From Tessaracoccus sp. MC1679 (GTDB lineage Bacteria; Actinomycetota; Actinomycetes; Propionibacteriales; Propionibacteriaceae): a stretch of 64,000 nt of DNA. The notes below the pieces were generated by a model. The model had not been told where the DNA came from and did not search any database. It saw only the letters and a list, made by a program, of their open reading frames with translations. The stretch covers positions 62,001 to 126,000 of the forward strand of contig NZ_JACJGB010000004.1 in assembly GCF_014164775.1 (NCBI RefSeq), in the 5' to 3' direction. The position numbers were made by a program, and so were the translations under genes. Below, piece after piece: positions 1 through 9,347 of this stretch. How positions within the stretch are numbered: the stretch's first letter is position 1; every line of letters starts with the position of its first letter.

Positions 1-1209
1 CTCCTCGAGGCGCCGCACAAGGTAGGAGATGGCCGAGTCGAACTCGGCGCGCGGCACCACCGGGACGTAGAGCCGCAGGCGTCCGACCTCGCGGAGGATC
101 ACGCGCTGGAGCGGCGCCCCCATGCCGGAGAGCATCTCGACGTCGACCTGGCCGGTCACGCCCCTGGCTTTCGCGAGCTCCCACGCGGCGGCCACCGTGT
201 ACACATTGTGGCTGGCCACCCCCACCAGGAGCCGTGCGGCCCGCTCCGGGGTCAGGCAGAATTCCAGCGCGCGCAGGAAGCCGGCGTCGGTGGCCGCCTT
301 GCCATCCAGGACCGGGTTCTCCCAGCCCCGAAGCTCGGCCTGCACCCGCTCCATCGCAAGGTTGGCGCCCTTGACGAGCCGGACCTTCAGCGGCGCGCCA
401 CCAGCCGCGACCCGTCGCCTGGCCAGCTCGTCGATTCGGCGAAGCACCAGGCCGGACTCCTTGAGGTAGGTCTGTACCGCCAGGCCCGCCCGCAGCCCGA
501 GCAGCTCCGGGTCGAGGACGAGCTCGGCGAACACGTCCAGGGTGAGGTGCAGGTCCCGGTACTCCTCCATGTCGAGGTTGACGAACTTGCCTGCGCGGGC
601 GGCCAGGAGCATCAGGGGCCGGAGTCTCGTGACGGCCTCCTCCACGGTCTGGGCGTGCGCCCAGGGGGAGTGCGGTCCCAGGACGGCTGAGACCTTGATG
701 GAGACGTAGTCCACGTCGTCGCGCGCCAGCAGGCGCATCGTCTCGCGGAGCCTCCCGGCGGCGTGGGCGTCCCCGAGGACGGCCTCGCCGAGGAGGTTGA
801 CGTTGAGGTCTGCGCCGCGCCGCCGGGCGTGCCGCAGCGATGGGCCCAGCCGCCGCCCCACGTCGATGACCAGGTCGCCCACCAGCGCGGCGAAGGCCGC
901 GCGGACCAGAGGGAGGGCGGGCCTGGGTGCGATGCGGACCGCCCGGAGGCCCCACCGCAGCGGAAGGGGCAGGAACGGGGCCGGGCGTCGCGCCAGCGCC
1001 CCCAGCGCCGCGCCGGCCACCGTAGGATCCTCGGGGCGGAGCACCCCGTCGACGAAATCCAGGGTGAACGCCAGGCCGCGCGGGTGGGCGAGGACCCTCG
1101 CCAGCAGCCGCGCCGCGGGGGGCTCGGAGCGGCCGGCGGTCTCGGCAGCCCATCGTCGTGCGGTGGCCACCGCGGCCTCCACGGACTGCGGGGTGGTGAC
1201 ACTGAGCAT
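1..1209 (-). CDS. putA: Proline dehydrogenase/P5C dehydrogenase PutA, amino-terminal part
   Basis: This is the first 403 codons of a bifunctional PutA-type enzyme, read leftward from ATG at 1209 and cut by the window edge. The visible part is the FAD-dependent proline dehydrogenase barrel, which oxidises proline to pyrroline-5-carboxylate. Family-like stretches include [44 protein letters not shown] and VEMLSGMG. The aldehyde dehydrogenase half expected in this family lies outside the window, so bifunctionality is inferred. The gene diverges from pnp. A CACGAT hexamer (1221-1216) sits six bases before the ATG, with no clear ribosome binding site, so a leaderless transcript is likely. Confidence 0.88.
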   Translation of the reverse strand, partial: MLSVTTPQSVEAAVATARRWAAETAGRSEPPAARLLARVLAHPRGLAFTLDFVDGVLRPEDPTVAGAALGALARRPAPFLPLPLRWGLRAVRIAPRPALPLVRAAFAALVGDLVIDVGRRLGPSLRHARRRGADLNVNLLGEAVLGDAHAAGRLRETMRLLARDDVDYVSIKVSAVLGPHSPWAHAQTVEEAVTRLRPLMLLAARAGKFVNLDMEEYRDLHLTLDVFAELVLDPELLGLRAGLAVQTYLKESGLVLRRIDELARRRVAAGGAPLKVRLVKGANLAMERVQAELRGWENPVLDGKAATDAGFLRALEFCLTPERAARLLVGVASHNVYTVAAAWELAKARGVTGQVDVEMLSGMGAPLQRVILREVGRLRLYVPVVPRAEFDSAISYLVRRLEE

Positions 1210-1420
1210 TCAACCATCGTGGCCCAAGCGGCTAGACTGCACCGGACAACTGAATATGTTTCATACCACCCCGCCGCCCAGCGCACGTGTCCGTCTGGTC
1301 CTCGGTAGTGGCTTTCGGGCGCCCAGAGAGCGCGCACCCGCGGGCCTCGATCGAAGACCGGCAGGCGTGGCGAGCATCGCCGTGCGCGGGTGGCGACACC
1401 CAATCGAAAGGAGCCTGTCC
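1209..1420 (+). promoter_or_regulatory. pnp promoter and long 5' leader
   Basis: A candidate promoter has -35 TTCAAC at 1209-1214, a 17-base spacer and -10 TAGACT at 1232-1237. The inferred transcript starts near 1244 and leaves a leader of about 175 bases before pnp. The leader is GC-rich, with complementary CACCCGCG and CGCGGGTG stretches. PNPase genes are often autoregulated through their leader in other bacteria; here that is only a possibility. The -35 touches the putA start codon on the other strand. Confidence 0.5.
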
Positions 1421-3622
1421 ATGGAAGGACCAGGCATCGAATTCGCTGAAGCCGTGATCGACAACGGCAAGTTCGGCAAGCACACTGTACGTTTCGAGGC
1501 CGGCGTGCTGGCCCAGCAGGCCGATGGCTCGGCCGCCGTCTACCTGGACGGCGACACCATGTTGCTGTCGGCCACCACCGCGCAGAAGACCCCGCGCGAC
1601 GCTCTCGACTTCTTCCCCCTCACCGTCGACGTCGAGGAGCGCATGTACGCCGCGGGCAAGATCCCCGGCTCGTTCTTCCGTCGCGAAGGCCGCCCGGGCG
1701 AGGGCGCCATCCTCGCCTGCCGCCTCATCGACCGCCCGCTGCGCCCCGCGTTCGTCAAGGGCCTGCGCAACGAGGTCCAGGTGGTTGTCACCGTCCTGTC
1801 GCTCAACCCCAACGTCATGTACGACGTCGTCGCCATCAACGCTGCGTCGATGTCCACCCAGATCGCCGGGCTGCCGTTCTCCGGCCCCATCGGCGGCGTT
1901 CGGGTGGCCCTCATCGACGACCAGTGGGTGGCATTCCCCTCCGTCGAGCAGGTGTCCAAGTCCGTCTTCCAGATGGTGGTGGCCGGCCGCGTGCTGGCCG
2001 ACGGCGACGTCGCCATCATGATGGTTGAAGCCGGCGGCACCGAGGCCACATGGGAGCTCGTCCGCTCCGGCAAGACCGCCCCCACCGAAGAGGTCGTGGG
2101 CCTGGGTCTCGAGGCGGCCAAGCCCTTCATCAAGGCGCTGTGCGACGCCCAGTCCGAACTGGCCGCGAAGCTGCCCAAGGAGACCTACGACTTCCCGGTC
2201 TTCCGTGACTACCAGGACGACGTGTTCGAGGCCGTCTCCGAGCTGGCCAGCGCCCGCGTGGCCGAGGCCATGCAGATCGCCGGCAAGCAGGAGCGTGACG
2301 AGGCCACCCACGCCATCCGTCAGGACGTCACCGAGCAGCTCGCCCAGCGCTTCGAGGGTCGCCTCAGTGAGGTGTCCGCCTCACTCAAGGCGCTGACGAA
2401 GAAGCTCGTGCGCCACCGCACCCTCACCGACGCGGTCCGCATCGACGGTCGCGGCCCGGCTGAGATCCGCGAGCTGGCGGCGGAGGTCGCGGTCATCCCG
2501 CGCGTCCACGGTTCGGCTCTCTTCCAGCGCGGCGAGACCCAGATCATGGGTGTCTCGACCCTGAACATGCTGGACATGGAGCAGAAGATCGACACCCTCT
2601 CCCCGGAGCGCACCAAGCGCTACATGCACAACTACAACTTCCCGCCCTTCTCCACCGGTGAGACGGGTCGCGTCGGCTCCCCGAAGCGCCGCGAGGTCGG
2701 ACACGGCGCGTTGGCTGAGCGGGCGCTGATCCCCGTGCTGCCCACGCGCTCGGAGTTCCCCTACGCCATCCGTCAGGTCTCGGAGGCGCTGGGCTCCAAC
2801 GGTTCCACGTCGATGGGCTCGGTGTGCGCCTCGACGCTCTCGCTGCTCAACGCGGGTGTCCCGCTGAAGTCCGCTGTCGCGGGCATCGCAATGGGACTCA
2901 TGTCCGAGGAGGTCGACGGCGAGACGAAGTACATCGCGCTGACCGACATCCTGGGCGCCGAGGACGCGCTGGGTGACATGGACTTCAAGGTGGCCGGCAC
3001 GAGGGACTTCCTCACCGCCCTGCAGCTGGACACCAAGCTCAACGGCATCCCCGCCCTCGAGCTCCAGAAGGCCCTCCTGCAGGCCCGTGACGCCCGGCAC
3101 ACGCTGTTGGACGTCATGAACGAGGCCATCGACGTGCCCGATGAGATGAGCCCGTTCGCCCCCCGCATCATCACGGTGCGCATCCCGGTGGACAAGATCG
3201 GCGAGATCATCGGCCCCAAGGGCAAGATGATCAACCAGATCCAGGATGACACCGGCGCGAACATCTCGATCGAGGACGACGGCACGGTCTACGTCGGCGC
3301 CGAGACCGGTGAGGCCGCGGATGCCGCTGTCGCGGCCATCAACGCCATCGCCAACCCGCACCTGCCGGAGCGCGGCGAGCGTTACCTGGGCACCGTCGTC
3401 AAGCTCACGACCTTCGGCGCCTTCGTGTCGCTGCTGCCTGGCAAGGACGGACTCCTTCACATCTCGAAGCTGCGCCCCCTGGCCGGCGGCGCCCGCGTCG
3501 AGAACGTCGAGGACATCCTGTCTGTGGGCCAGAAGCTCCAGGTGGAGATCTCCGACATCGACGATCGCGGCAAGCTGTCGCTGATCCCGGTGGTGGAGGA
3601 GAAGGCCGAGTCGAACGACTGA
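1421..3622 (+). CDS. pnp: Polyribonucleotide nucleotidyltransferase (PNPase)
   Basis: This 733-residue protein is the phosphorolytic 3'-5' exoribonuclease of RNA decay. It shows the family order: two RNase PH-like domains separated by a helical region, then a KH domain around residues 595-650 ([16 protein letters not shown]), then an S1 domain to the end ([21 protein letters not shown]). The start is ATG 1421, preceded by GAAAGGAG. The reading frame is open further upstream, but that part is arginine- and proline-rich and lies in the leader. A strong hairpin follows the stop. Confidence 0.97.
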   Translation: MEGPGIEFAEAVIDNGKFGKHTVRFEAGVLAQQADGSAAVYLDGDTMLLSATTAQKTPRDALDFFPLTVDVEERMYAAGKIPGSFFRREGRPGEGAILACRLIDRPLRPAFVKGLRNEVQVVVTVLSLNPNVMYDVVAINAASMSTQIAGLPFSGPIGGVRVALIDDQWVAFPSVEQVSKSVFQMVVAGRVLADGDVAIMMVEAGGTEATWELVRSGKTAPTEEVVGLGLEAAKPFIKALCDAQSELAAKLPKETYDFPVFRDYQDDVFEAVSELASARVAEAMQIAGKQERDEATHAIRQDVTEQLAQRFEGRLSEVSASLKALTKKLVRHRTLTDAVRIDGRGPAEIRELAAEVAVIPRVHGSALFQRGETQIMGVSTLNMLDMEQKIDTLSPERTKRYMHNYNFPPFSTGETGRVGSPKRREVGHGALAERALIPVLPTRSEFPYAIRQVSEALGSNGSTSMGSVCASTLSLLNAGVPLKSAVAGIAMGLMSEEVDGETKYIALTDILGAEDALGDMDFKVAGTRDFLTALQLDTKLNGIPALELQKALLQARDARHTLLDVMNEAIDVPDEMSPFAPRIITVRIPVDKIGEIIGPKGKMINQIQDDTGANISIEDDGTVYVGAETGEAADAAVAAINAIANPHLPERGERYLGTVVKLTTFGAFVSLLPGKDGLLHISKLRPLAGGARVENVEDILSVGQKLQVEISDIDDRGKLSLIPVVEEKAESND

Positions 3623-3643
3623 CCTCGGTCACACAGGCACACA

Positions 3644-3684
3644 CCGCAGGGGCGGGTCCGGATGAACCGGGCCCGCCCCTGCGG
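3644..3684 (+). terminator. Terminator after pnp
   Basis: The 18-base arm at 3644-3661 pairs with 3667-3684 with one G-U pair and a five-base loop. There is no T tract, as is common for actinobacterial terminators. Confidence 0.75.
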
Positions 3685-3758
3685 CGTTCCCCGAAGGGTG
3701 GCGCCACCCTGCCGTCGATGCTTGGATGGAGATGGAAGAGAACCAGAAGGGATCACCT

Positions 3759-4499
3759 ATGACAGAGATTCGCGTGGGCGTGTTCGGAGTCAGCGGCAAG
3801 ATGGGCAGCGAGGTGGTCCGGGCCGTCACCCGCGCCGAGGGCATGACCCCCGTGGGTGGCGCGGACCTGGGGGAGCCCCGGGAACTGGTCAACCGGGCCC
3901 AGGTGGTGGTGGACTTCACACACCCTGACGCGGTGATGGACAACATCGAGTGGTGCCTCGGGCGCGGGCTGCACATGGTGATCGGCACCACCGGCTTCAA
4001 CGATGAGCGCCTCGCGAGAGTGCGGGAGCTCTGCGCCGCGCACCCCGAGGTGGGGGTGCTGATCGCCTCCAACTTCTCCATCGGGGCGGTGCTCATGATG
4101 AAGTTCGCCGCACTGGCAGCGCCCTTCTACCCGTCGGCGGAGATCATCGAACTGCACCACCCCAACAAGGCCGACGCCCCCTCCGGCACGTCGGCCACGA
4201 CGGCGCGTCGGATCGCGGCGGCCCGCGCGGAGGCGGAGTTGGGCCCGGTCCCGGACGCCACCGTCCATGACGACGGCGCCCGGGGTGCCGTGGTGGACGG
4301 CATCCACATCCACGGCATCCGGTTGCAGGGACTGGTGGCACACCAGGAGGTCCTCTTCGGCGACACGGGAGAGACGCTGACCGTCCGCCATGACTCCTTC
4401 GAGCGAGTCTCGTTCATGCCCGGCGTGGTGGCAGGCATCCGCCATGTTGTGGACCACCCCGGCCTGACGCTCGAGATGGAGTCAGTGCTGGGACTCTGA
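3759..4499 (+). CDS. dapB: 4-hydroxy-tetrahydrodipicolinate reductase
   Basis: This 246-residue protein catalyses the NAD(P)H-dependent reduction step of the diaminopimelate/lysine pathway, feeding lysine and peptidoglycan synthesis. The amino end has a dinucleotide-binding loop (GVFGVSGKMGSEVV). The substrate motif is ELHHPNKADAPSGTS, with the conserved histidines, lysine and SGT. Length matches the family. ATG 3759 is chosen because AGAAGGGA lies just upstream; an in-frame ATG at 3726 would add 11 residues. It follows pnp, an adjacency seen in many actinobacteria, and converges with the BCCT transporter gene. Confidence 0.95.
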   Translation: MTEIRVGVFGVSGKMGSEVVRAVTRAEGMTPVGGADLGEPRELVNRAQVVVDFTHPDAVMDNIEWCLGRGLHMVIGTTGFNDERLARVRELCAAHPEVGVLIASNFSIGAVLMMKFAALAAPFYPSAEIIELHHPNKADAPSGTSATTARRIAAARAEAELGPVPDATVHDDGARGAVVDGIHIHGIRLQGLVAHQEVLFGDTGETLTVRHDSFERVSFMPGVVAGIRHVVDHPGLTLEMESVLGL

Positions 4500-4522
4500 C
4501 GAGCCCCAGCCCTCACCTCACC

Positions 4523-6196
4523 TCACTGGGGCGGGTCCGCGGCGAGCTTGGCGGCCTCCTCAGCCAGCTCGCGGCGCAGAAGTGTCTCCTCGGCCCGTTC
4601 CCACACCGCGACGTCGTGCCGGAGCGCCTTGACCACGGAGAAGCACATGCCGATCATCACCAGCGAGAACGGTGCCGCCGCCACGATCGTCAGGGCCTGG
4701 AGAGCGGAGATCCCCGAGGTGTCTCCGCCCAATGCGGCAGAGCTGGCCCAGATGAGCACCGCAGCGATCGAGCCCTCCAGCACGGACCAGAAGACCCGGG
4801 ACCACACAGGCGGATTCGGGTTGCCGTTGTGGGTCAACATGTCCACCACGAACGAACCCGAGTCCGAGCTGGTGACGAAGAACACCAGCACGAGAACGAT
4901 CGCCACCCCTGACAGGAGTGAGCCGCCGGGCAGCTGGCCCAGCATGTCGAACAGGGCGGTGTTGGTGCTCACCGAACCGTCGACGATGTGGTCTGCCCCG
5001 CCGAAGATCTGCTGGTAGAGGGCGGTGCCGCCCATGACCGAGAACCACAGCATGGTGACGGCGGTGGGAACCAGCAGGACGCCGGAGACGAACTCCCGCA
5101 CGGTGCGGCCGCGGGAGATGCGGGCGATGAACACACCCACGAACGGGGACCAGGCGATCCACCATCCCCAGTAGTAGGTGGTCCAGGCGCCGAGCCAGGA
5201 CTCGCCCCGATCACCGTAGAACGCGAAGGTCTGGAAGGACATCGACACGAAGTTCTGGATGTAGCCGCCGAATCCGGAGACCAGTTCGCGCAGCACGAAC
5301 AGGGTGGGTCCGAGGATCAGCACGGCCACCATGAGGAGCGCGGCCAGCCACAGGTTGGCGCGCGACAGGAAGGCGATGCCGCGATCCAGCCCGGAGACCA
5401 CCGACAGGGTCGCGAGCACGGTGATGCCGGCGATGATCAGCAGCTTGACGGTGGTGCTGCCGTCGACTAGACCGAGGTGCTCCAGGCCGGCCGCGATCTG
5501 GTTGACGCCGAGACCCAATGAGGTGGCCACGCCGAACAGGGTGCCCACGACAGCCGCGATGTCGATCGCGTCACCGATGGGCCCGTTGGTCCGCTTGCCG
5601 AGGATCGGCTCGAGGGCCCACCGGATGGAGACGGGGCGCCCCTTGCGGTGGACGGCGTAGGCCACAGCCAGTCCGACGACCACGTACACGGCCCAGGCGT
5701 GCACGCCCCAGTGCAGGAAGGTCTGCGCCATGGCCCGGCGACCCTGCGCCTCGATACCCGACTCCCCGAATCCGGGCGGCGGCGCCGCGAGGTGCCACAG
5801 GGGCTCCGCGACGCCCCAGAACACGAGCCCGATGCCCATCCCGGCGGCGAACAGCATCGCGAACCATGTCCGCCACGGATACTGCGGGGCCTCGTCGGAG
5901 GGGCCCAGCCGGATGGTGCCGAGCTTGCTGAAGGCGACGACGAGAGCGAAGATGACGAAGCCCGAGACGAGGGCCACGTAGTACCAGCCGATCGAGTTGA
6001 CCACGACGGTGTTGATGGCCGAGACGACGTCATTGAACGCCTGCGGTGCGATGAGGGCCACTGTCAGGGCGGCGAGGATGATGAGCGCCGACGAGCCGAA
6101 GACCCAACGGTTGAGGCCCCCACCCTCCGTCGGCGGTTCGCACGCATCAGTGGCCATGTCGCGCTCGACGGCGCGCGGGGTCAGGGGTGTGGGCAC
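4523..6196 (-). CDS. BCCT-family betaine/choline/carnitine transporter
   Basis: This 557-residue inner-membrane protein has about 12 hydrophobic segments. It carries the BCCT signature TTYYWGWWIAWSPFVG, followed by VFIARISRGRTVREF. The family imports compatible solutes such as glycine betaine, choline or carnitine by sodium or proton symport. The exact substrate cannot be read from sequence. A short hydrophilic carboxyl tail rich in glutamate and arginine (near RAEETLLRRELAEEAA) could be an osmosensing or regulatory tail as in BetP; this is inference. The annotated start is GTG with GAGGGAG upstream; an internal ATG at codon 14 is possible. It lies downstream of the acetyltransferase gene on the same strand with a 115-base gap. 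Confidence 0.93.
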   Translation of the reverse strand: MPTPLTPRAVERDMATDACEPPTEGGGLNRWVFGSSALIILAALTVALIAPQAFNDVVSAINTVVVNSIGWYYVALVSGFVIFALVVAFSKLGTIRLGPSDEAPQYPWRTWFAMLFAAGMGIGLVFWGVAEPLWHLAAPPPGFGESGIEAQGRRAMAQTFLHWGVHAWAVYVVVGLAVAYAVHRKGRPVSIRWALEPILGKRTNGPIGDAIDIAAVVGTLFGVATSLGLGVNQIAAGLEHLGLVDGSTTVKLLIIAGITVLATLSVVSGLDRGIAFLSRANLWLAALLMVAVLILGPTLFVLRELVSGFGGYIQNFVSMSFQTFAFYGDRGESWLGAWTTYYWGWWIAWSPFVGVFIARISRGRTVREFVSGVLLVPTAVTMLWFSVMGGTALYQQIFGGADHIVDGSVSTNTALFDMLGQLPGGSLLSGVAIVLVLVFFVTSSDSGSFVVDMLTHNGNPNPPVWSRVFWSVLEGSIAAVLIWASSAALGGDTSGISALQALTIVAAAPFSLVMIGMCFSVVKALRHDVAVWERAEETLLRRELAEEAAKLAADPPQ

Positions 6197-6311
6197 TGCG
6201 GGCTCCCTCGGTCAGGTTCAGGTTCAGTAGGCTCAGAGTCACTCGGTTACGCGAAAAACCAGCCTCCACCCTGTCACGGGCCGTGGACGGGTCGCAAGTC
6301 TCCTGTCTCGA

Positions 6312-6839
6312 TCACACCGAGATGTCGGTGTGCATCCGGATCAGCTTGATGCCGGGGGCGCCATCGTCGGTCCCGATCTCCTGGTGCGCACCGTCCGCAG
6401 CCCAGCCGCAGCCGGACAGGAAGGCCCGCAGCGCATCGTCGGAGGCCCGAACCCACATCGTCGCCACCAGATAGCCGTCCCGGCGCAGCGTGTCGACGGC
6501 GGCGTTGATCAGACGCGATCCGTGGCCGGCGCCCCGGTGCCGAGGGTCGACGACGAACTCCGCGACCGTCCCGTCGCGCTCGGCGCGGTCCGGATCCCCG
6601 CTCGGCCCGGTGACGGCGAACCCCACCACGCCCACGTCGCCGATGGCCACCAGCACGCGCAGGTGGGCCAGCGGGGGCTTGACGATCGCCTCGTGCCACA
6701 CTCGCGTCGCCTCGTCTGCCGGGAGGCCGCCGCCCGCAGCCGCCAGCAGGCCGGATTCGGCCCAGGCGCGCCGCTGGACGCGGGCGACGTCGACGGCTTC
6801 GGCGGGCATGGCCAGGCGGACGGTGTCGGTGACAGACAT
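6312..6839 (-). CDS. GNAT-family N-acetyltransferase
   Basis: This 175-residue protein fits a GCN5-related acetyltransferase. The acetyl-CoA loop is VDPRHRGAGHGSRLINAA (motif A), preceded by a beta-strand region VAIGDVGVVGFAV. The acceptor is unknown. The ATG at 6839 is preceded at six bases by TACGAT (6851-6846) and no Shine-Dalgarno sequence, so the transcript is probably leaderless. Its promoter lies in the 47-base gap shared with the RNase J gene. Confidence 0.85.
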   Translation of the reverse strand: MSVTDTVRLAMPAEAVDVARVQRRAWAESGLLAAAGGGLPADEATRVWHEAIVKPPLAHLRVLVAIGDVGVVGFAVTGPSGDPDRAERDGTVAEFVVDPRHRGAGHGSRLINAAVDTLRRDGYLVATMWVRASDDALRAFLSGCGWAADGAHQEIGTDDGAPGIKLIRMHTDISV

Positions 6840-6845
6840 GGCGCC

Positions 6846-6886
6846 ATCGTAGGGGCGGCCGCCCCCCTATCCACTAGCCTGAGCCC
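6846..6886. promoter_or_regulatory. Divergent leaderless promoters for the acetyltransferase and RNase J genes
   Basis: On the minus strand TACGAT (6851-6846) sits exactly six bases before the acetyltransferase ATG. On the plus strand TAGCCT (6875-6880) sits exactly six bases before the RNase J ATG. Neither start has a ribosome binding site. This is the expected layout when transcription begins at the start codon. Confidence 0.6.
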
Positions 6887-8563
6887 ATGACCGACGTGAC
6901 ACTACCCCCCAAACTGGCCCCAGGAACGTTGCGGGTGATCCCGCTCGGAGGGCTCGGGGACATCGGTCGCAACATGACCGCCTTCGAGATCGACGGGCAG
7001 ATCGCCCTGGTGGATTGTGGTGTGCTGTTCCCGGAGGATCACCACCCCGGTGTCGACCTCATCCTCCCCGCGCTGGGCTACCTCGACGACAGGCTCGACG
7101 ACATCGTCGCCCTCGTCCTCACCCACGGCCACGAGGACCACATCGGAGCGGTGCCCTATCTGTTGAAGAAGCGCCCCGACATCCCGATCTACGGCTCGAA
7201 GCTGACCCTGGCGTTCCTCGCCACGAAGCTGCGCGAGCACAAGATCCGCAACTTCGACCTCGACGCCGTCGAGGAGGGCGACATCGTCGAGATCGGCAAT
7301 TACGAGTTCGAGTTCCTCGCCGTCACCCACTCCATTCCGGACGCCCTGGCGGTGGCGATCCGCACCAAGGGCGGGCTGGTGCTGCACACCGGCGACTTCA
7401 AGATGGACCAGCTGCCGATGGACGGCCGCCTGACCGACCTCCGCGGCTTCGCCCGCCTGGGTGAGGAGGGTGTGGACCTGTTCATGGTGGACTCCACCAA
7501 CGCGGAGTCCCCAGGGTTCACCACCCTGGAGCGGGACCTCGAGCCCGCCATCGCGCGCGTCTTCGATCAGGCCACGGGCAAGCTGATCGTGGCCAGCTTC
7601 GCCAGCCACGTGCACCGCATCCAGCAGATCCTGAACATGGCCGTCAAGCACGACCGCAAGGTTGTCTACGTGGGCCGCTCGATGGTGCGCAACATGGGCA
7701 CCGCGCGGGATCTGGGCTTCCTCAAGGTGCCGGCCGGGACCCTCATCGAGCTGAAGGAAATCGACAAGTACCCGCCGAGCAAGGTGGTCATCGTCTCTAC
7801 CGGATCGCAGGGCGAGCCGATGGCCGCGCTCAGCCGGATCGCCAACAGCGACCACCCCGTCGTCGAGGTCGGCCCGGGCGACACCGTCCTGCTGGCCAGC
7901 TCGCTGATCCCCGGCAACGAGAACTCCGTGTACCGGGTCATCAACGGACTCTCCGCACTCGGCGCCACCGTCGTCCACAAAGGCAACGCGCTGGTCCACG
8001 TCTCGGGGCACGCCTCAGCGGGCGAGTTGTTGTACTGCTACAACATCCTGAAGCCCCGCAACGTGCTGCCCGTCCACGGCGAGGCGCGCCACCTGATCGC
8101 CAACGCCAAGCTCGCGCAGGCCACGGGCGTCCCCGCTGCGCGCACCATCGTGGCCGGCGACGGAGACGTGATCGACCTCAAGGACGGCATCGCCAAGAAG
8201 GTCGGCTCGATCGATGCGAGCTACGTCTTCGTCGACGGCTCGTTCGTGGGCGACATCTCGGAGTCCATCATGGACCGCCGGATCCTGGGCGAGGAGGGCT
8301 TCGTCTCCGTGATCACGGCTGTGGACGTGCACAACCGCACCATCGTCAGCGGCCCGGACATTCACGTCCGCGGCATCGCCGAAGACAGCAGCGTCTTCGA
8401 CGAGGCCCGCCAGCGGGTGGCCGATGCACTCACCGACGCGATGCGCGACGGGGTCAACGACTCCTTCCGCCTGCAGCAGGTGACCCGCCGCGTGGTGGGC
8501 CAGTGGGTGGCGCGGTCACTGCGTCGCCGCCCGATGATCGTGCCGGTGGTTGTCACCACCTAG
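6887..8563 (+). CDS. rnj: Ribonuclease J
   Basis: This 558-residue protein is a metallo-beta-lactamase/beta-CASP ribonuclease with 5'-3' exonuclease and endonuclease activity in mRNA decay and rRNA maturation. It shows the zinc motif THGHEDHIG near residues 77-85, VIPLGGLGDIGRN at the amino end, HTGDFKMDQ and the beta-CASP stretch SFASHVHRIQQ. The carboxyl-terminal domain ends shortly after SFRLQQVTRRVVGQWV. The start ATG follows a leaderless-type promoter. It sits upstream of the rplU-rpmA genes. Confidence 0.96.
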   Translation: MTDVTLPPKLAPGTLRVIPLGGLGDIGRNMTAFEIDGQIALVDCGVLFPEDHHPGVDLILPALGYLDDRLDDIVALVLTHGHEDHIGAVPYLLKKRPDIPIYGSKLTLAFLATKLREHKIRNFDLDAVEEGDIVEIGNYEFEFLAVTHSIPDALAVAIRTKGGLVLHTGDFKMDQLPMDGRLTDLRGFARLGEEGVDLFMVDSTNAESPGFTTLERDLEPAIARVFDQATGKLIVASFASHVHRIQQILNMAVKHDRKVVYVGRSMVRNMGTARDLGFLKVPAGTLIELKEIDKYPPSKVVIVSTGSQGEPMAALSRIANSDHPVVEVGPGDTVLLASSLIPGNENSVYRVINGLSALGATVVHKGNALVHVSGHASAGELLYCYNILKPRNVLPVHGEARHLIANAKLAQATGVPAARTIVAGDGDVIDLKDGIAKKVGSIDASYVFVDGSFVGDISESIMDRRILGEEGFVSVITAVDVHNRTIVSGPDIHVRGIAEDSSVFDEARQRVADALTDAMRDGVNDSFRLQQVTRRVVGQWVARSLRRRPMIVPVVVTT

Positions 8564-8579
8564 AATGGGCATGCCCGGT

Positions 8580-8684
8580 TTGACCGGGTGCGGGGCGCCC
8601 ACGTACAGTTGGCCCTCGGTGCTTTGCCCCCTGTCGGGTCGGGCGCGCCGCAAGGCTTGAAGCAAACAAGAAGGTAGGTCAGTC
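8580..8684 (+). promoter_or_regulatory. rplU promoter and leader
   Basis: TTGACC at 8580-8585, an 18-base spacer and TACAGT at 8604-8609 make a good sigma-70-type promoter. Transcription would start near 8616, giving a leader of about 69 bases. The GTG start at 8685 follows AAGAAGGTAGG. Leaders of L21 operons can be regulatory in other phyla, but no specific fold was recognised here. Confidence 0.6.
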
Positions 8685-8993
8685 GTGTACGCGATCGTGC
8701 GCAACGGTGGACGTCAGCACAAGGTGGCTGTTGGCGACGTCCTGGACATCGATCTGGTGTCCGAAGAGGTCGGCAACACCGTCACCCTGCAGCCGCTGCT
8801 GCTGGTCGACGGCGACAAGATCACCTCAGATGCCAAGGGACTCGGCAAGATCAGCGTCACCGCTGAGGTGCTGGGCATGAAGAAGGGTCCGAAAATCCGG
8901 ATCCTGAAGTACAAGAACAAGACCGGCTACAAGAAGCGCCAGGGTCACCGTCAGCGGTACACCCAGGTCAAGGTCACCGGGATCGAGAGCTGA
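8685..8993 (+). CDS. rplU: 50S ribosomal protein bL21
   Basis: This 102-residue protein has the bL21 amino end ([14 protein letters not shown]) and the basic carboxyl region [16 protein letters not shown] that contacts 23S rRNA. The start is GTG with an upstream AAGGTAGG. It is followed 12 bases later by rpmA, the standard rplU-rpmA-obg order. Confidence 0.97.
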   Translation: MYAIVRNGGRQHKVAVGDVLDIDLVSEEVGNTVTLQPLLLVDGDKITSDAKGLGKISVTAEVLGMKKGPKIRILKYKNKTGYKKRQGHRQRYTQVKVTGIES

Positions 8994-9005
8994 GGAGCTG
9001 ACACT

Positions 9006-9257
9006 ATGGCACACAAAAAGGGCGCGTCCTCGACGCGCAACGGTCGTGACTCGAATGCCCAGCGCCTGGGCGTGAAGCGCTTCGGAGGCCAGGTCGTCGG
9101 CGCGGGCGAGATCCTCGTGCGCCAGCGCGGCACCCACTTCCACCCGGGCGACGGTGTGGGTCGCGGTGGCGACGACACCCTCTTCGCCCTGGTCGAAGGC
9201 CAGGTGGAGTTCGGCGTCAAGCGCGGACGTCGCGTCGTCAACGTCGTGACAGCCTGA
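9006..9257 (+). CDS. rpmA: 50S ribosomal protein bL27
   Basis: This 83-residue protein begins [16 protein letters not shown], the flexible bL27 tail that reaches the peptidyl-transferase centre, and continues with GRIL-like and [14 protein letters not shown] stretches typical of the family. No cleavable prepeptide of the Firmicutes type is present. A strong terminator follows. Confidence 0.97.
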   Translation: MAHKKGASSTRNGRDSNAQRLGVKRFGGQVVGAGEILVRQRGTHFHPGDGVGRGGDDTLFALVEGQVEFGVKRGRRVVNVVTA

Positions 9258-9279
9258 TCCTTCGGCGGACACTCATCAC

Positions 9280-9312
9280 AAGAACGGCCCTCCGGGGCCG
9301 TTCTTGCTTTTT
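9280..9312 (+). terminator. Intrinsic terminator after rpmA
   Basis: An 11-base perfect stem (9280-9290 with 9295-9305), a four-base loop and a following GCTTTTT tract make this a clear rho-independent terminator. It separates the ribosomal pair from obgE. Confidence 0.9.
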
Positions 9313-9347
9313 CGATACACTCGGCCTCGGCTGATAAGGAGCTTTCC

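Noticed and set aside
797..1420. Upstream extension of the pnp reading frame
   Set aside because: It overlaps putA on the other strand, is Arg/Pro-rich, and the ATG at 1421 has a strong ribosome binding site and the family amino end.
1232..2311. Long leftward open frame inside pnp
   Set aside because: It is antisense to clear PNPase sequence and has Gly/His/Asp-rich composition typical of high-GC shadows.
4503..4532. Bidirectional terminator between dapB and the BCCT gene
   Set aside because: The seven-base stem has a 16-base loop, no T tract, and one arm lies within the transporter coding region.
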